The notes beneath the pieces were generated by a model that saw only the letters and a program-made list of their open reading frames with translations, was not told the origin of the DNA and made no database searches. This document shows positions 1 to 7,544 of a stretch of 31,504 bases of DNA, piece by piece (the first letter of the stretch is position 1; every line of letters begins with the position of its first letter). Source of the DNA: Miltoncostaeaceae bacterium (lineage in GTDB: Bacteria; Actinomycetota; Thermoleophilia; Miltoncostaeales; Miltoncostaeaceae). The position numbers were made by a program, and so were the translations under genes. The stretch covers positions 1 through 31,504 of the forward strand of contig JAUVQP010000001.1 of NCBI GenBank assembly GCA_030598075.1, read 5' to 3'.

Positions 1-384
1 CACCCCTTTCGGCAGGGTATCGGGGCGTGTGGCGCGGTCGACCGAGGCTCCCACTGCGGCGCACGGGAGCATGTGACGGCCGCGAGCGCCGCCGGTCGCG
101 GCTCCGATGGGGCGCACGCCGAAAGACTTACCCGCGCGACGCCCCCTGACAGCCGCACGGGCGGAGGGAACGTGGGCGGTCCATCCGACGTCCGGTCTAC
201 GGTGCGAGGTCCGCCGCCGAGGAGCTCAGTGCCACCCGGATACCCACGCCATCAGGCTGCGCCGCCCACGTTGCCGCACATCGAGCGCCAGAAGGAGCGC
301 GTCGATCGTCAGGCGCCGCGCCGACCCCTCGACCAGGAGCCCTCGCGCCGCACCGTCTATCGTCTGCGCCCGCGCGAGCCCGCC
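1..384. other. Upstream region before the helicase, no supported gene
   Basis: No gene can be supported here. The frame of the downstream helicase stays open back to a GTG at 73, but the 104 residues this would add are rich in Arg, Pro and Gly, show no recognisable domain, and precede the conserved first helicase motif by far more than is usual for the family. The window edge may also cut off the end of an upstream gene. I see no convincing promoter or RNA gene. Confidence 0.4.
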
Positions 385-2304
385 GTGACGGGGCTGTCGG
401 AGCGTCTCGCAGAGACTCTCGATCCGGAGCAGCGCGCGGCGGTCGAGGGTGCCGCGGGCAGAACGCTCGTCCTCGCCTCGGCGGGGTCCGGGAAGACCCG
501 CACGATCGTCGCTGCGCTCGCGCACGCCCTCGACGGCGGGGCCCCGCCCGAATCGATCATGCTGGTCACGTTCACCCGCCGGGCGGCCCGGCAGATGGTG
601 AGCCGCGCCGAGGCCCTGGCCGGGGTTCCCCTCGACCGTCTGACCGCGGGCACCTTTCACGCCGTTTGCCATGGTCTGCTTCGAGCGAACGGGCGGCTCG
701 TGGGCCTCCCGTCGACCTTCACGATCCTCGACTCCGAGGATCAGGCGGATCTCGTGGCGGCGTCGCGCGATGCGGTGCTCTCGACGCTCGATCGCCGCCC
801 CTCGCTTCCCAAGCCCGCCTCCATCGCGGGCATGATCGGCCTCGCCGCCGAGCGCGACCGCCCGCTGGCCGAGGTCGTCGTCGAGCAGAACGCGCGTCTG
901 GTCGACCGTGTGCAGGAGTTGGTCGCGATCGCCGACGGCTATGCCGAGCGCAAGGCCCGCATGGGGGCGGTCGACTACGCCGATCTCCTCGTCCTCGCCC
1001 TCCGTCTCCTTCACGAGCACCCGGCGGTCCGGGAGCGCCTCGGGTACCGGTGGGTCCTCGTGGACGAGCTGCACGACGTCAACCCCATCCAGGCCCGCCT
1101 TGTCGAGCTGCTCGCGTCGGGTGGGGCCAACCTCGTCGCCGTGGCCGACCCCGACCAGTCCATCTACTCGTGGCGCGGCGCCGACCCCGACGTCGTCGAC
1201 CGCTTCGCCGCGGCGCCGGGCACGACCATCTTCCCGCTGTCGCGAAACTATCGATCAACGCCTCAGATCGTGGCCCTCGCGCAGGCCACCCTCCCCTGTG
1301 GCAACCCCTACGGCAAACGGTTACGTGCCGTGCGTCCGACGGGCGCGACGGCCCCCGTCGTGGCGCACTTGGCCTCCGTCGAGGACGAGGCCGCGTTCGT
1401 GGTTCAACGCATTGCGGACCTTCTCAACGAGCGGTACGAGCCCGGCGATATCGCCGTCCTCTATCGAGCCCACCACCACTCGATGGAACTTCAGCTCGCG
1501 CTCGCCGAAGCCGGAGTCGAGTTCGAGCTCTTCTCGGGCGCGCGATTCGTGGAGAGCGCCCACGTCAAGGACGTCCTCTCCTTCTGCCGCCTCCGGCACA
1601 ACGCCGCCGACGAGCTGGCCTGGTTGCGGGCTCTCAACCTATTCCCCGGCGTCGGGCGGCGCACCGCCGAGCGCGTCTTCGCGGCGTCGCGCGCCGCGGC
1701 CGAGCCCCTTCGCGCCGTGCCGGAGGGGTCCGGGCGCGCGGCGCGCGGCCTTGCGCTCGCGCGCGGGACCCTCGCACGCATCCGCGGGCTGGATCGTCCC
1801 GAGGACATCATCCTTCATGTGGCGCGCACCGAGTGGTACAGGGACCATTTGCGGCAGACCTATCCGAACTGGAAGGATCGCGAGGCCGACCTCGCGCGGC
1901 TCGCCGAGCTTGCGGCCCGCCGCGACCGCGTCGAGCGCTTCTTGACCGACCTCCAACTCGCCGAGCGCGTTGAGGCGGACGAGGACATCTCGGGTCCGGC
2001 CCGCCGGGTCGCGCTCAGCACGGTCCACCAGTCCAAGGGGCTGGAGTGGCCGGTCGTGTTCATCCTCCAAGTCGAGCCCGGATCGTTCCCCTCCGGCTGG
2101 GCGATCAGCGAGGGCCGGCTCGATGAGGAGGAGCGGTTGTTCTACGTGGCGGTCACGCGCGCTGCGGACGAGCTGTATCTCTGCCGCCCGATCGCGGCTC
2201 GGCGTCCTTGGGACACCGGAGCGGATGCAATGGTGATCAACTCGGGTCAGGGGTTCCTGGACCGCGACCTCGACGGTCTCGTCGAAGAGTGGTCGGTCCG
2301 CTGA
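385..2304 (+). CDS. UvrD/Rep-type superfamily 1 DNA helicase
   Basis: ATP-dependent 3'-5' DNA helicase of the UvrD/Rep/PcrA class, expected to act in DNA repair or replication restart. Numbered from the GTG at 385 (639 aa), it shows a Q motif (LDPEQRAAVE, about 12-21), Walker A (ASAGSGKT, 31-38), motif Ib (GTFHAVC, about 89), motif II (VDELHD, about 226-231), motif III (DPDQSIYSWRG, 255-265), motif IV (RNYRS, 287-291), motif V (TVHQSKGLEW, 546-555) and motif VI (YVAVTRAADELYL, 587-599). An in-frame GTG at 73 would add 104 unlikely residues, so 385 is preferred because the conserved domain begins directly after it. Motif II reads DELHD where the family usually has DEFQD or DEFQN. The C-terminus stops soon after motif VI, so the long C-terminal extension of UvrD is missing. 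The downstream gene starts 10 bases after the stop, suggesting co-transcription. Confidence 0.9.
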   Translation: MTGLSERLAETLDPEQRAAVEGAAGRTLVLASAGSGKTRTIVAALAHALDGGAPPESIMLVTFTRRAARQMVSRAEALAGVPLDRLTAGTFHAVCHGLLRANGRLVGLPSTFTILDSEDQADLVAASRDAVLSTLDRRPSLPKPASIAGMIGLAAERDRPLAEVVVEQNARLVDRVQELVAIADGYAERKARMGAVDYADLLVLALRLLHEHPAVRERLGYRWVLVDELHDVNPIQARLVELLASGGANLVAVADPDQSIYSWRGADPDVVDRFAAAPGTTIFPLSRNYRSTPQIVALAQATLPCGNPYGKRLRAVRPTGATAPVVAHLASVEDEAAFVVQRIADLLNERYEPGDIAVLYRAHHHSMELQLALAEAGVEFELFSGARFVESAHVKDVLSFCRLRHNAADELAWLRALNLFPGVGRRTAERVFAASRAAAEPLRAVPEGSGRAARGLALARGTLARIRGLDRPEDIILHVARTEWYRDHLRQTYPNWKDREADLARLAELAARRDRVERFLTDLQLAERVEADEDISGPARRVALSTVHQSKGLEWPVVFILQVEPGSFPSGWAISEGRLDEEERLFYVAVTRAADELYLCRPIAARRPWDTGADAMVINSGQGFLDRDLDGLVEEWSVR

Positions 2305-2314
2305 CGGCCGCGCG

Positions 2315-3160
2315 ATGATCGTCTCTCGGCGCCCCGAGGGCCTGCTCATCGTCCGTCAGGTCGACCACCAGGTGCAGTGCGGCATGATGGCGGCGGCGTG
2401 GGGCGGTGCCGAGTTCCGCAGGCCGGAGCCCTACGGTCCCGTCCGCGATGCCGCCGCCTGGCACGACGAGGGCTGGCGAGCCTGGGAGACGTGGCCGTCG
2501 ACCGACGAGCGCGGCGCGCCGATCGACTTCCCCGATCTCGACCGGGCGGAGCACGTTCGTCTCTACTCCGAGGGAATTCGGAGGGTCGCGGCTCGCTCGC
2601 CGGCTGCCGGCCTCCTGGTCAGCATGCACGCCCAGGGGCTCTATGAGCGGCGCCTTGGGCTGGATGGGCCGCCGCCCCCGAGGGCAGGACGCAGATGTGA
2701 GATCGGAGCCTTCCTGGCGGGGCAGGAGGCTCTTCAGGCGCGGATCGCGGCTGAGCTCGGCGACGGTCCGCGGCTCCGCTCCTGGGCCTGGGCGGCCTAT
2801 CGGCTGCTGCAGGCCTGGGACCTTCTCAGCCTCTACCTCCTATGGAGGGCGCTGCCCTCCGGGCGTGCCGGGGCGCTTCCGGCCGTCCCGCGCGCGGTGG
2901 GCGACCCGGGAGTCGCGATCGCTCTGACGCCGACGGGCTCGGCCAGTTGCGCCGCGGAGCCGTTTCCATTTCGGGGCGACTCCGTGTCGCTTCCCGCCGC
3001 CGCGCGCCTCATCGACGACCGACCCTACCGCGACGACGCGGACCTTCGGCGAGCGCTCGGCTTGGCCGAGTGCATCGACCTCGACATCGTCGTGCACCGT
3101 GAGGGGCTTGGCAGAGGACCGTCCCGAGACGTGCGAGGACCCTCCGACTCCGGACGCTAG
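2315..3160 (+). CDS. DUF3891 family protein
   Basis: 281-aa soluble protein resembling the uncharacterised DUF3891 family. Family-like features are the opening MIVSRRPEGLLIVRQVDH, the HDEGWRAWE segment (His50, Asp51) and SMHAQGLYERR (His105). The spaced His/Asp residues (18, 50, 51, 80, 105) could form a metal site, but no reaction is established. It follows the helicase by 10 bases and is probably co-transcribed with it. The stop codon TAG (3158-3160) lies inside the CTAG that begins the 168-bp inverted-repeat element, so the element lies directly against the coding end. The last 15 or so residues are polar and poorly family-like. Confidence 0.75.
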   Translation: MIVSRRPEGLLIVRQVDHQVQCGMMAAAWGGAEFRRPEPYGPVRDAAAWHDEGWRAWETWPSTDERGAPIDFPDLDRAEHVRLYSEGIRRVAARSPAAGLLVSMHAQGLYERRLGLDGPPPPRAGRRCEIGAFLAGQEALQARIAAELGDGPRLRSWAWAAYRLLQAWDLLSLYLLWRALPSGRAGALPAVPRAVGDPGVAIALTPTGSASCAAEPFPFRGDSVSLPAAARLIDDRPYRDDADLRRALGLAECIDLDIVVHREGLGRGPSRDVRGPSDSGR

Positions 3161-3324
3161 TGCCGTGTCAGGAAACCTTTGCCCCGTTCTTCCTCGCTGC
3201 AAACCATCGCGGATGCGGCGTCCTCGGTCATCGCCATGGGCTCAACCATGGCGATGACGCTGCGTCCTTGCCCCGCGGGGTTTTCGCGGCCAGAACACGC
3301 CATGGTTCCCTGACACGGCACTAG
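3157..3324. mobile_element. 168-bp MITE-like inverted-repeat element, copy 1
   Basis: Non-coding 168-bp element bounded by CTAG. Its terminal inverted repeats begin CTAGTGCCGTGTCAGG (16 perfect positions) followed by a near match (A/G)AACC. A second copy in opposite orientation lies at 29278-29445 and matches at 165 of 168 positions. The centre holds a perfect 13-bp hairpin (3227-3239 with 3246-3258, loop GCTCAA), and CCCCGCGGGG followed by TTTT lies at 3271-3284. If CTAG is a duplicated 4-bp target, the inner repeat starts TGCCGTGTCAGG. CTAG fits the YTAR target that I recall for IS701-type transposases, so a non-autonomous derivative of such an IS is possible. No transposase is encoded. The element separates the convergent DUF3891 and dodecin genes, and its hairpin may also end transcription from both sides. 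Confidence 0.85.
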
Positions 3325-3536
3325 TCGCCCTTCTCGTACTTGAACGACAACGAGAGCCGTGCCCGAAACTGGTCGATGCGACCGTCATCGCCGACCGTGA
3401 CGTCGAGCTTCGCCACCTCGGCGACGCGGAGATCGCGCAGCGATCCGCTCGCCGTGCTGACCGCGTTGTTGGCGGCGTCCTCCCAAGATGTCGAGCTGGT
3501 GCCGATGACGTCGATGACGCGATAGACGCTTCCCAT
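3321..3536 (-). CDS. Dodecin family protein
   Basis: 71-aa protein with the dodecin fold, a small beta-alpha-beta-beta unit that assembles into a hollow dodecamer which binds and stores flavins. Family features are YRVIDVIGTS at the N-terminus, SWEDAANNAV (the helix, about 17-26), SLRDLRVAEV (32-41) and a closing strand LSLSFKYEKGD. Length is typical (65-75 aa). The ATG has a good GGGGAG ribosome site about 8 bases upstream. In characterised flavin-binding dodecins a Trp follows the helix (W36 or W38) and stacks on the isoalloxazine ring; here position 38 is Val. The TAG stop (3321-3323 read on the minus strand) lies in the terminal CTAG of the inverted-repeat element. Confidence 0.88.
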   Translation of the reverse strand: MGSVYRVIDVIGTSSTSWEDAANNAVSTASGSLRDLRVAEVAKLDVTVGDDGRIDQFRARLSLSFKYEKGD

Positions 3537-3594
3537 GCTGTGAACTCCCCGCTGGTGGCCTCGGCGCCGGTCGGGCGCGCGCCCCTAACACCTA

Positions 3595-4461
3595 TCAGAA
3601 TCGCTCGTGGGGGAGGGGCGCTTCCCGAAGCGACACCGCGTCCGCACGCCGGAGTCGGGCGAGGTTCAGCGCCGCCCGCTCCCGGAAGAGAGCGTCTGCG
3701 GGAAGCAGGTACGGCCCTTCCGCTGCGCTCTCGAGCACGAGCGAGTGGGCGGGGCCGCGGCGGATCGCCCGATCCGCTGTGGCGGCGAGGGCCAGCGCGT
3801 CCAGCCGCGCCGCGTCGCGGATGGCCTGCCAGTCGTCCGGATCGGCCGCAGGGCGCCACCCGCCCAGGTCGATGGAGTCGCCGAGCAACGATGCGGCGTG
3901 GACCAGGCCACTCGGCGTCGCCCGGCCGCGCGCCTTGGGGCGGTAGCGGGGTGGACGGGCGGCCGCGAAGGCGGCGCGGTAGTCGCCGAGGTCGGCGATC
4001 GTCGCTCGGCGCGGGTGCCGCTCCCAGACGAGCTGTCGGAGGAGGAGGTCCGGAAAGGACTCCACGACGGGTCCGCGTCCGGAGAGGGCTTCCTCGACGC
4101 CGGGCCCGCGGAGGCCGCCGTGCAGCTGCCCAAGACGCTGCCGCGACGCGGGGAACGCGGGCACGTCGCACCAGGCCAGCATCCGCTCGATGTCACGCCT
4201 GCCGCGATCGTTCGGCACGCGCAGGGGAATGTCGACCGCGATGAGGCGGACGTCGGCGGGGGTGAGCGCGGCGAGGTCGGGATCCGTGACACCGGTCTCG
4301 ATGGAGACGAGGCGCCCGGATCGATCGACGGTCGCGACGACGGAGAGTCTGTCGCCATCGGGATCGATGGCGGGTTCGACGTGGACGCCCGCCACCGCGC
4401 CCGGCTCTGGCGGGCTGGCCGCTGGGCCACTACGCTCCATTGTCTCGGCGAGAGAGGCCAT
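3595..4461 (-). CDS. DUF429-like protein (predicted RNase H-fold)
   Basis: 288-aa protein that resembles the DUF429 family, whose members have a predicted RNase H-like fold and no settled activity. The match rests on the early VAGVHVEP strand, the ALTPADVRLIAVDIPLRVPN segment with the conserved Asp (RNase H-like second strand), FPASRQRLGQL, a central block with conserved Glu/His (ESFPDLL, WERHP), KARGRATPSGLVHAASLL, and the closing DALALAATADRAIRRG helix. The usual G-x-D-G-C-x-x-G-W opening motif is not intact, so the catalytic site may be altered. Start is ATG 4461, or ATG 4440, which removes seven residues. It is divergent from the small membrane protein gene, with only a few bases between starts. 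Confidence 0.65.
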   Translation of the reverse strand: MASLAETMERSGPAASPPEPGAVAGVHVEPAIDPDGDRLSVVATVDRSGRLVSIETGVTDPDLAALTPADVRLIAVDIPLRVPNDRGRRDIERMLAWCDVPAFPASRQRLGQLHGGLRGPGVEEALSGRGPVVESFPDLLLRQLVWERHPRRATIADLGDYRAAFAAARPPRYRPKARGRATPSGLVHAASLLGDSIDLGGWRPAADPDDWQAIRDAARLDALALAATADRAIRRGPAHSLVLESAAEGPYLLPADALFRERAALNLARLRRADAVSLREAPLPHERF

Positions 4462-4463
4462 CT

Positions 4464-4757
4464 GTGGCGAGCATTCTCCTCCTCATCATCGCGGCGGCAT
4501 CACCATGGGTGGTGCATCTGGCTCCACCGCGGCAGCGGGCGCTGGCGCTGGTCGGCGTGGTCGCTGTGCTGCTCCTGTTTGGCATCTTCGCGCACAACCC
4601 CCTCACCGAATGGCAGTTCTGGGCGGGCCTCGGCGCTGGGATCGTCACCGTGCTCCTGGCGTCCGGCGCAGGACGCGGGGGCCGCGATCGCATGCTGGAG
4701 CGCCGTCGCCGGCGGGCCTTTCAGGATGGGCGCGACGAGCCCACGGGCGAGATATAG
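4464..4757 (+). CDS. Small integral membrane protein
   Basis: 97-aa hydrophobic protein with three likely membrane segments: residues about 2-20 (ASILLLIIAAASPWVVHLA), about 25-42 (ALALVGVVAVLLLFGIFA) and about 51-70 (WQFWAGLGAGIVTVLLASGA). The tail is strongly basic and then acidic. GTG 4464 is preferred because a GAGAGAGG ribosome site (4450-4457) lies about 6 bases upstream and because it begins directly with the first membrane helix; a TTG at 4440 would add eight residues. A possible -10 hexamer TACGCT lies at 4431-4436. Function is unknown. It converges on the PDZ/TPR gene 17 bases downstream. Confidence 0.6.
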   Translation: MASILLLIIAAASPWVVHLAPPRQRALALVGVVAVLLLFGIFAHNPLTEWQFWAGLGAGIVTVLLASGAGRGGRDRMLERRRRRAFQDGRDEPTGEI

Positions 4758-4774
4758 CGCTCCGCCAGCGGCCG

Positions 4775-6133
4775 CTAGGGGTCTGTCGGCTCCAGGTGGC
4801 GGGCGATCAGCCGCGCGGCCCGCTCCTCGTCGTCCAGCAGTAGCAGGCCGGTCCGCAGGCCGCGGACTCCGGCGGCGCGGTTCTCGAGGGCGAGCTGGGC
4901 AATGCCGTGGGGAAGGTGCGCGTCCGCGTACCGGGGGTCGATCCTGATGCTCCGTTGCGCGGCCTGCACGGCCTCCTCGCCGCGGTCGATCCGCAGCAGG
5001 ACGTAGGCCCGGAAGGCCGCTGCGGCGGCATCCTTGGGGTCGAGTCTCTCGGCGGCGCCGAACGCTCCGACGGAATCGCCGGGCCGCTTGAGCGCCGCGA
5101 GCGCGACGCCGCGTCCGAACGACGCTGCCTCGATGTTCGGGTCCCGCTTGCGGGCCCGGTTGTACGCGCCGAGGGCCGGCTTGTGCCGACCCTCGGCGGT
5201 CAGCATCTCGCCCGCGAGGAGGTGTCCGACCGCGCTCGCCCGCCAGCTTCGCGGCCACCCTGCGAGAAGCCGTTCGGCGCTCTCGGCCTCGTCGGCCTCG
5301 ATCCTTTCCCGCACGGCGGCCGCCGCCAGCGCGAGCGACTTCGGATCGCGTCGTGTGGCCACGCGGAGGGACCGGTCGTAGCTCGGCGCCGTCTCCCAGT
5401 CGGGCGGCGGGGTCATGCGGAGCTCCAGTCGCTCGCCGGCGCGCGTGACGACGACGGGGACCTCGCGGCCCGCGGGCAGCGCGCGCTGGGCGGCGACCAG
5501 CGACCCCGGGCTATCGATGGGACGCCCGTTGAGCGACACGAGGACGTCGCCGCGGCGAATGCCCGCCTTCGCGGCGGCCCCGCGCGGGGCGACCACGGCG
5601 ACGAGCTGACCGGTGCCCGAGAGCCCGGAGGTGCGCGTCAGGACCTTCCAGAGCGGAATGGTGTAGGCGTCGAAGCGGCCGCGGCCCCGCGCGAGGCGAA
5701 GGCGGAACGAGCTGCGCACCGGCTCGCTGGTGCCGGTCGTCTCGCTCGTGGCCTGAACCTCGACGCGGTAGGCGCCGCTCGGAAGCTGGAAGCCGTCGTC
5801 GTCGGTCGCGTCGACGAGGAAGTACGCCCGGCCGGCCGGGTGCGACTCGGACGCCTGGACCGTCTTGAGAAGCTCGCCCGACGACGCCGCGCTCACCCGG
5901 ATGATGATCTGCGCCGCGACCGACGTGCGAATGCCCACAAGAAAGCGCGCATGTCCGCGCTGGGCCCGGACGGTGCGGGCAAGGCGCAGTGACGTGAGCG
6001 CCGGAGGACCGGACGCCTCAGCCTCGGGCGGGTCGGGCTCTTGGGCGGCGGCGAGCGGGCTGACGAGGCCGGCGCCCAGGCCGGCGGCGAGGCCGGCGGC
6101 GATCAGCACGGCGCGCCGGGTGCGGATCGGCAT
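4775..6133 (-). CDS. Exported FlgD-like/PDZ/TPR protein
   Basis: 452-aa probable extracytoplasmic scaffold. From ATG 6133 it has a signal peptide (MPIRTRRAVLIAAGLAAGL, cleavage near LAAAQ), then a beta-rich stretch at about 46-147 resembling the FlgD/Ig-like repeat (LPSGAYRVEVQATSE), a PDZ domain at about 166-242 (AAKAGIRRGDVLVSLNGRPI is the peptide-groove region), and a C-terminal TPR-like helical repeat array at about 285-450 (AEGRHKPALGAYNRARKRDP, GEEAVQAAQRSIRIDPRYAD). There is no protease domain, so the PDZ is not part of an HtrA-type enzyme; peptide or protein binding in the cell envelope is inferred. A start 13 codons upstream is possible but would precede the signal peptide. A -10-like TAGGGT (minus strand, 6142-6147) lies 8 bases before the ATG. 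It is divergent from the phosphorylase-like gene. Confidence 0.75.
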   Translation of the reverse strand: MPIRTRRAVLIAAGLAAGLGAGLVSPLAAAQEPDPPEAEASGPPALTSLRLARTVRAQRGHARFLVGIRTSVAAQIIIRVSAASSGELLKTVQASESHPAGRAYFLVDATDDDGFQLPSGAYRVEVQATSETTGTSEPVRSSFRLRLARGRGRFDAYTIPLWKVLTRTSGLSGTGQLVAVVAPRGAAAKAGIRRGDVLVSLNGRPIDSPGSLVAAQRALPAGREVPVVVTRAGERLELRMTPPPDWETAPSYDRSLRVATRRDPKSLALAAAAVRERIEADEAESAERLLAGWPRSWRASAVGHLLAGEMLTAEGRHKPALGAYNRARKRDPNIEAASFGRGVALAALKRPGDSVGAFGAAERLDPKDAAAAAFRAYVLLRIDRGEEAVQAAQRSIRIDPRYADAHLPHGIAQLALENRAAGVRGLRTGLLLLDDEERAARLIARHLEPTDP

Positions 6134-6141
6134 CGGGCAGC

Positions 6142-6206
6142 ACCCTAACCGCGACGCGGGTCCGAGCTGCATCCGCCCGGGTATCCGGCCGCCGGCGCGA
6201 TAGGTT
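6142..6206. promoter_or_regulatory. Candidate divergent promoters with -10-like hexamers
   Basis: The 82-bp gap between two divergent genes carries TAGGGT on the minus strand (6142-6147), 8 bases before the PDZ/TPR ATG, and TAGGTT on the plus strand (6201-6206), 9 bases before the phosphorylase-like ATG. Both fit TANNNT at the distance expected for leaderless or very short leaders. I see no TTGACA-like -35 at the proper spacing for either, so confidence is low. Confidence 0.35.
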
Positions 6207-6215
6207 GGCGGGCGG

Positions 6216-7544
6216 ATGACCGTACCCCCGCCACCCCTTGCCCCCGTCGAGGTTCTGGAGCGAGCGGCGCGCGGAGCCGTCGTCGACGCGGCGAGTGTGG
6301 GCGGTCTCGTGCGCGCGTGGGTCGATGGGATCGCCAGCGACGCTCAGATGGCTGCGTGGTGCGCCCTCGCGTCGGCGCGCGGACTCGACGTCGCGGCGGT
6401 GGACGAGGTCACGCGGGCCCTCATCGCGTCGGGCAGACGCCTCGATCTGACCCGCCTCGGGCCGGTCGGCGCGCCGCTTTCCACCGGCGCGGTTGGGGAT
6501 TCCAGCTCGCTGCTGGCGCCTCCGATCGCGGCTGCCCTCGGCGTGCGGGTCGCGACGATGGCCGAGCCGAGCCTCGGTCCGGCCGGCGGCGCGCTCGACA
6601 AGCTGGGGGCGATCCCCGGGTTTCGAGCGGATCTTCCCTTGGATCGTTTCGTACGGCAGGTCCGCGACGTCGGCATCGCGGTCGCCGGTGCCGGGGGGCG
6701 GTTGGCGCCCGCGGACAGCCGCCTCACCGCGCTCCGCGACCAAACCGGGAGTGCCCGGAGCGATGCTCTGGTCGCGGCGTCGCTCATGAGCCGCGCCATC
6801 GCCACCGGCGCGACAGCGATCGCCGTCAATCTGGGGGTCGGCGAGGGGGCTCTGCTCGGCCGAGCCGAGGACGCGGTGAGATCCGCGTCCGCCATGCACC
6901 AATTGGGCGAGTCCTGGGGCAGGGGCGTGCGATGGATCGTAACCTCCGCGGATCGCCCACTCGGGCGCTTCGTCGGCAATGCTTTGGAGGTGCGCGAGGC
7001 GGCAGCCGTACTCACCGGCGAGGGGCCGGACGATCTTCGGGAGTTGGCGGGGCGGCTCGCGGGCGATCTCGCGGAGCTTGCGGGCGCCGTACCCGAGGGA
7101 GAGGGCGTGGGGCGTGCCGCCCGGGTACTCCGCGATGGCTCGGCGCTGCGGCTCGCCGAGCGGTGGATCGAGGCCCAGGAGGGCGATCCGGACGTCTGGA
7201 CGAATCCCGCCGTCCTCGCGCGAGCTCCGGTCGAGCAGGCGGTCGGGGCGCCGGCGGCCGGGGTGCTCCGGTCGATCTCCGCCCGGCGTGTCGGCGAGGC
7301 TGCGCGCTGGCTTGGCGCGGGACGACTGCACGCCCAGCAGACCGTCGATCCCCTCACCGGAGTGGAGTTGCTCGCGGGCATCGGCGATGCGGTGCAGGTC
7401 GGCGATGCCATCGCGCTCGTGCACGCGCGGGACGCGGGCCTCGTCGGTCGAGCCGTGGAGATGGTCGCCGGCGCGGTCGCCATCGGCGACGAGGGCGAGC
7501 CTCCGGCGCCGCTGATCCTCGACGCGGGCGGATCCGGTGCCTGA
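6216..7544 (+). CDS. Thymidine/pyrimidine-nucleoside phosphorylase-like protein, active site degenerate
   Basis: 442-aa protein that aligns along its whole length with thymidine phosphorylase (helical N-domain, glycosyltransferase-3 domain, C-terminal pyrimidine phosphorylase domain). From memory of E. coli DeoA the offset is +3 with almost no gaps over the active site. The uracil-side Arg171 and Ser186 remain (R174, S189), and Ser86 and Ser95 remain (S89, S98). However Lys84-His85 are Pro-Leu (87-88), Ser113 is Ala116, Thr123 is Ala126 and Lys190 is Arg193. Most phosphate ligands are therefore missing and classic phosphorolysis is doubtful. Framework motifs such as PAGGALDKLGAIPGF, RLAPAD and GNALEVREAAAVLTGE are well kept, so the gene is under selection rather than decayed. 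It overlaps fpg by 8 bases and is probably its operon partner. Confidence 0.85.
   Translation: MTVPPPPLAPVEVLERAARGAVVDAASVGGLVRAWVDGIASDAQMAAWCALASARGLDVAAVDEVTRALIASGRRLDLTRLGPVGAPLSTGAVGDSSSLLAPPIAAALGVRVATMAEPSLGPAGGALDKLGAIPGFRADLPLDRFVRQVRDVGIAVAGAGGRLAPADSRLTALRDQTGSARSDALVAASLMSRAIATGATAIAVNLGVGEGALLGRAEDAVRSASAMHQLGESWGRGVRWIVTSADRPLGRFVGNALEVREAAAVLTGEGPDDLRELAGRLAGDLAELAGAVPEGEGVGRAARVLRDGSALRLAERWIEAQEGDPDVWTNPAVLARAPVEQAVGAPAAGVLRSISARRVGEAARWLGAGRLHAQQTVDPLTGVELLAGIGDAVQVGDAIALVHARDAGLVGRAVEMVAGAVAIGDEGEPPAPLILDAGGSGA

Noticed and set aside
73..384. GTG at 73 as the helicase start
   Set aside because: The added 104 residues are Arg/Pro-rich without homology, while the helicase domain begins right after GTG 385.
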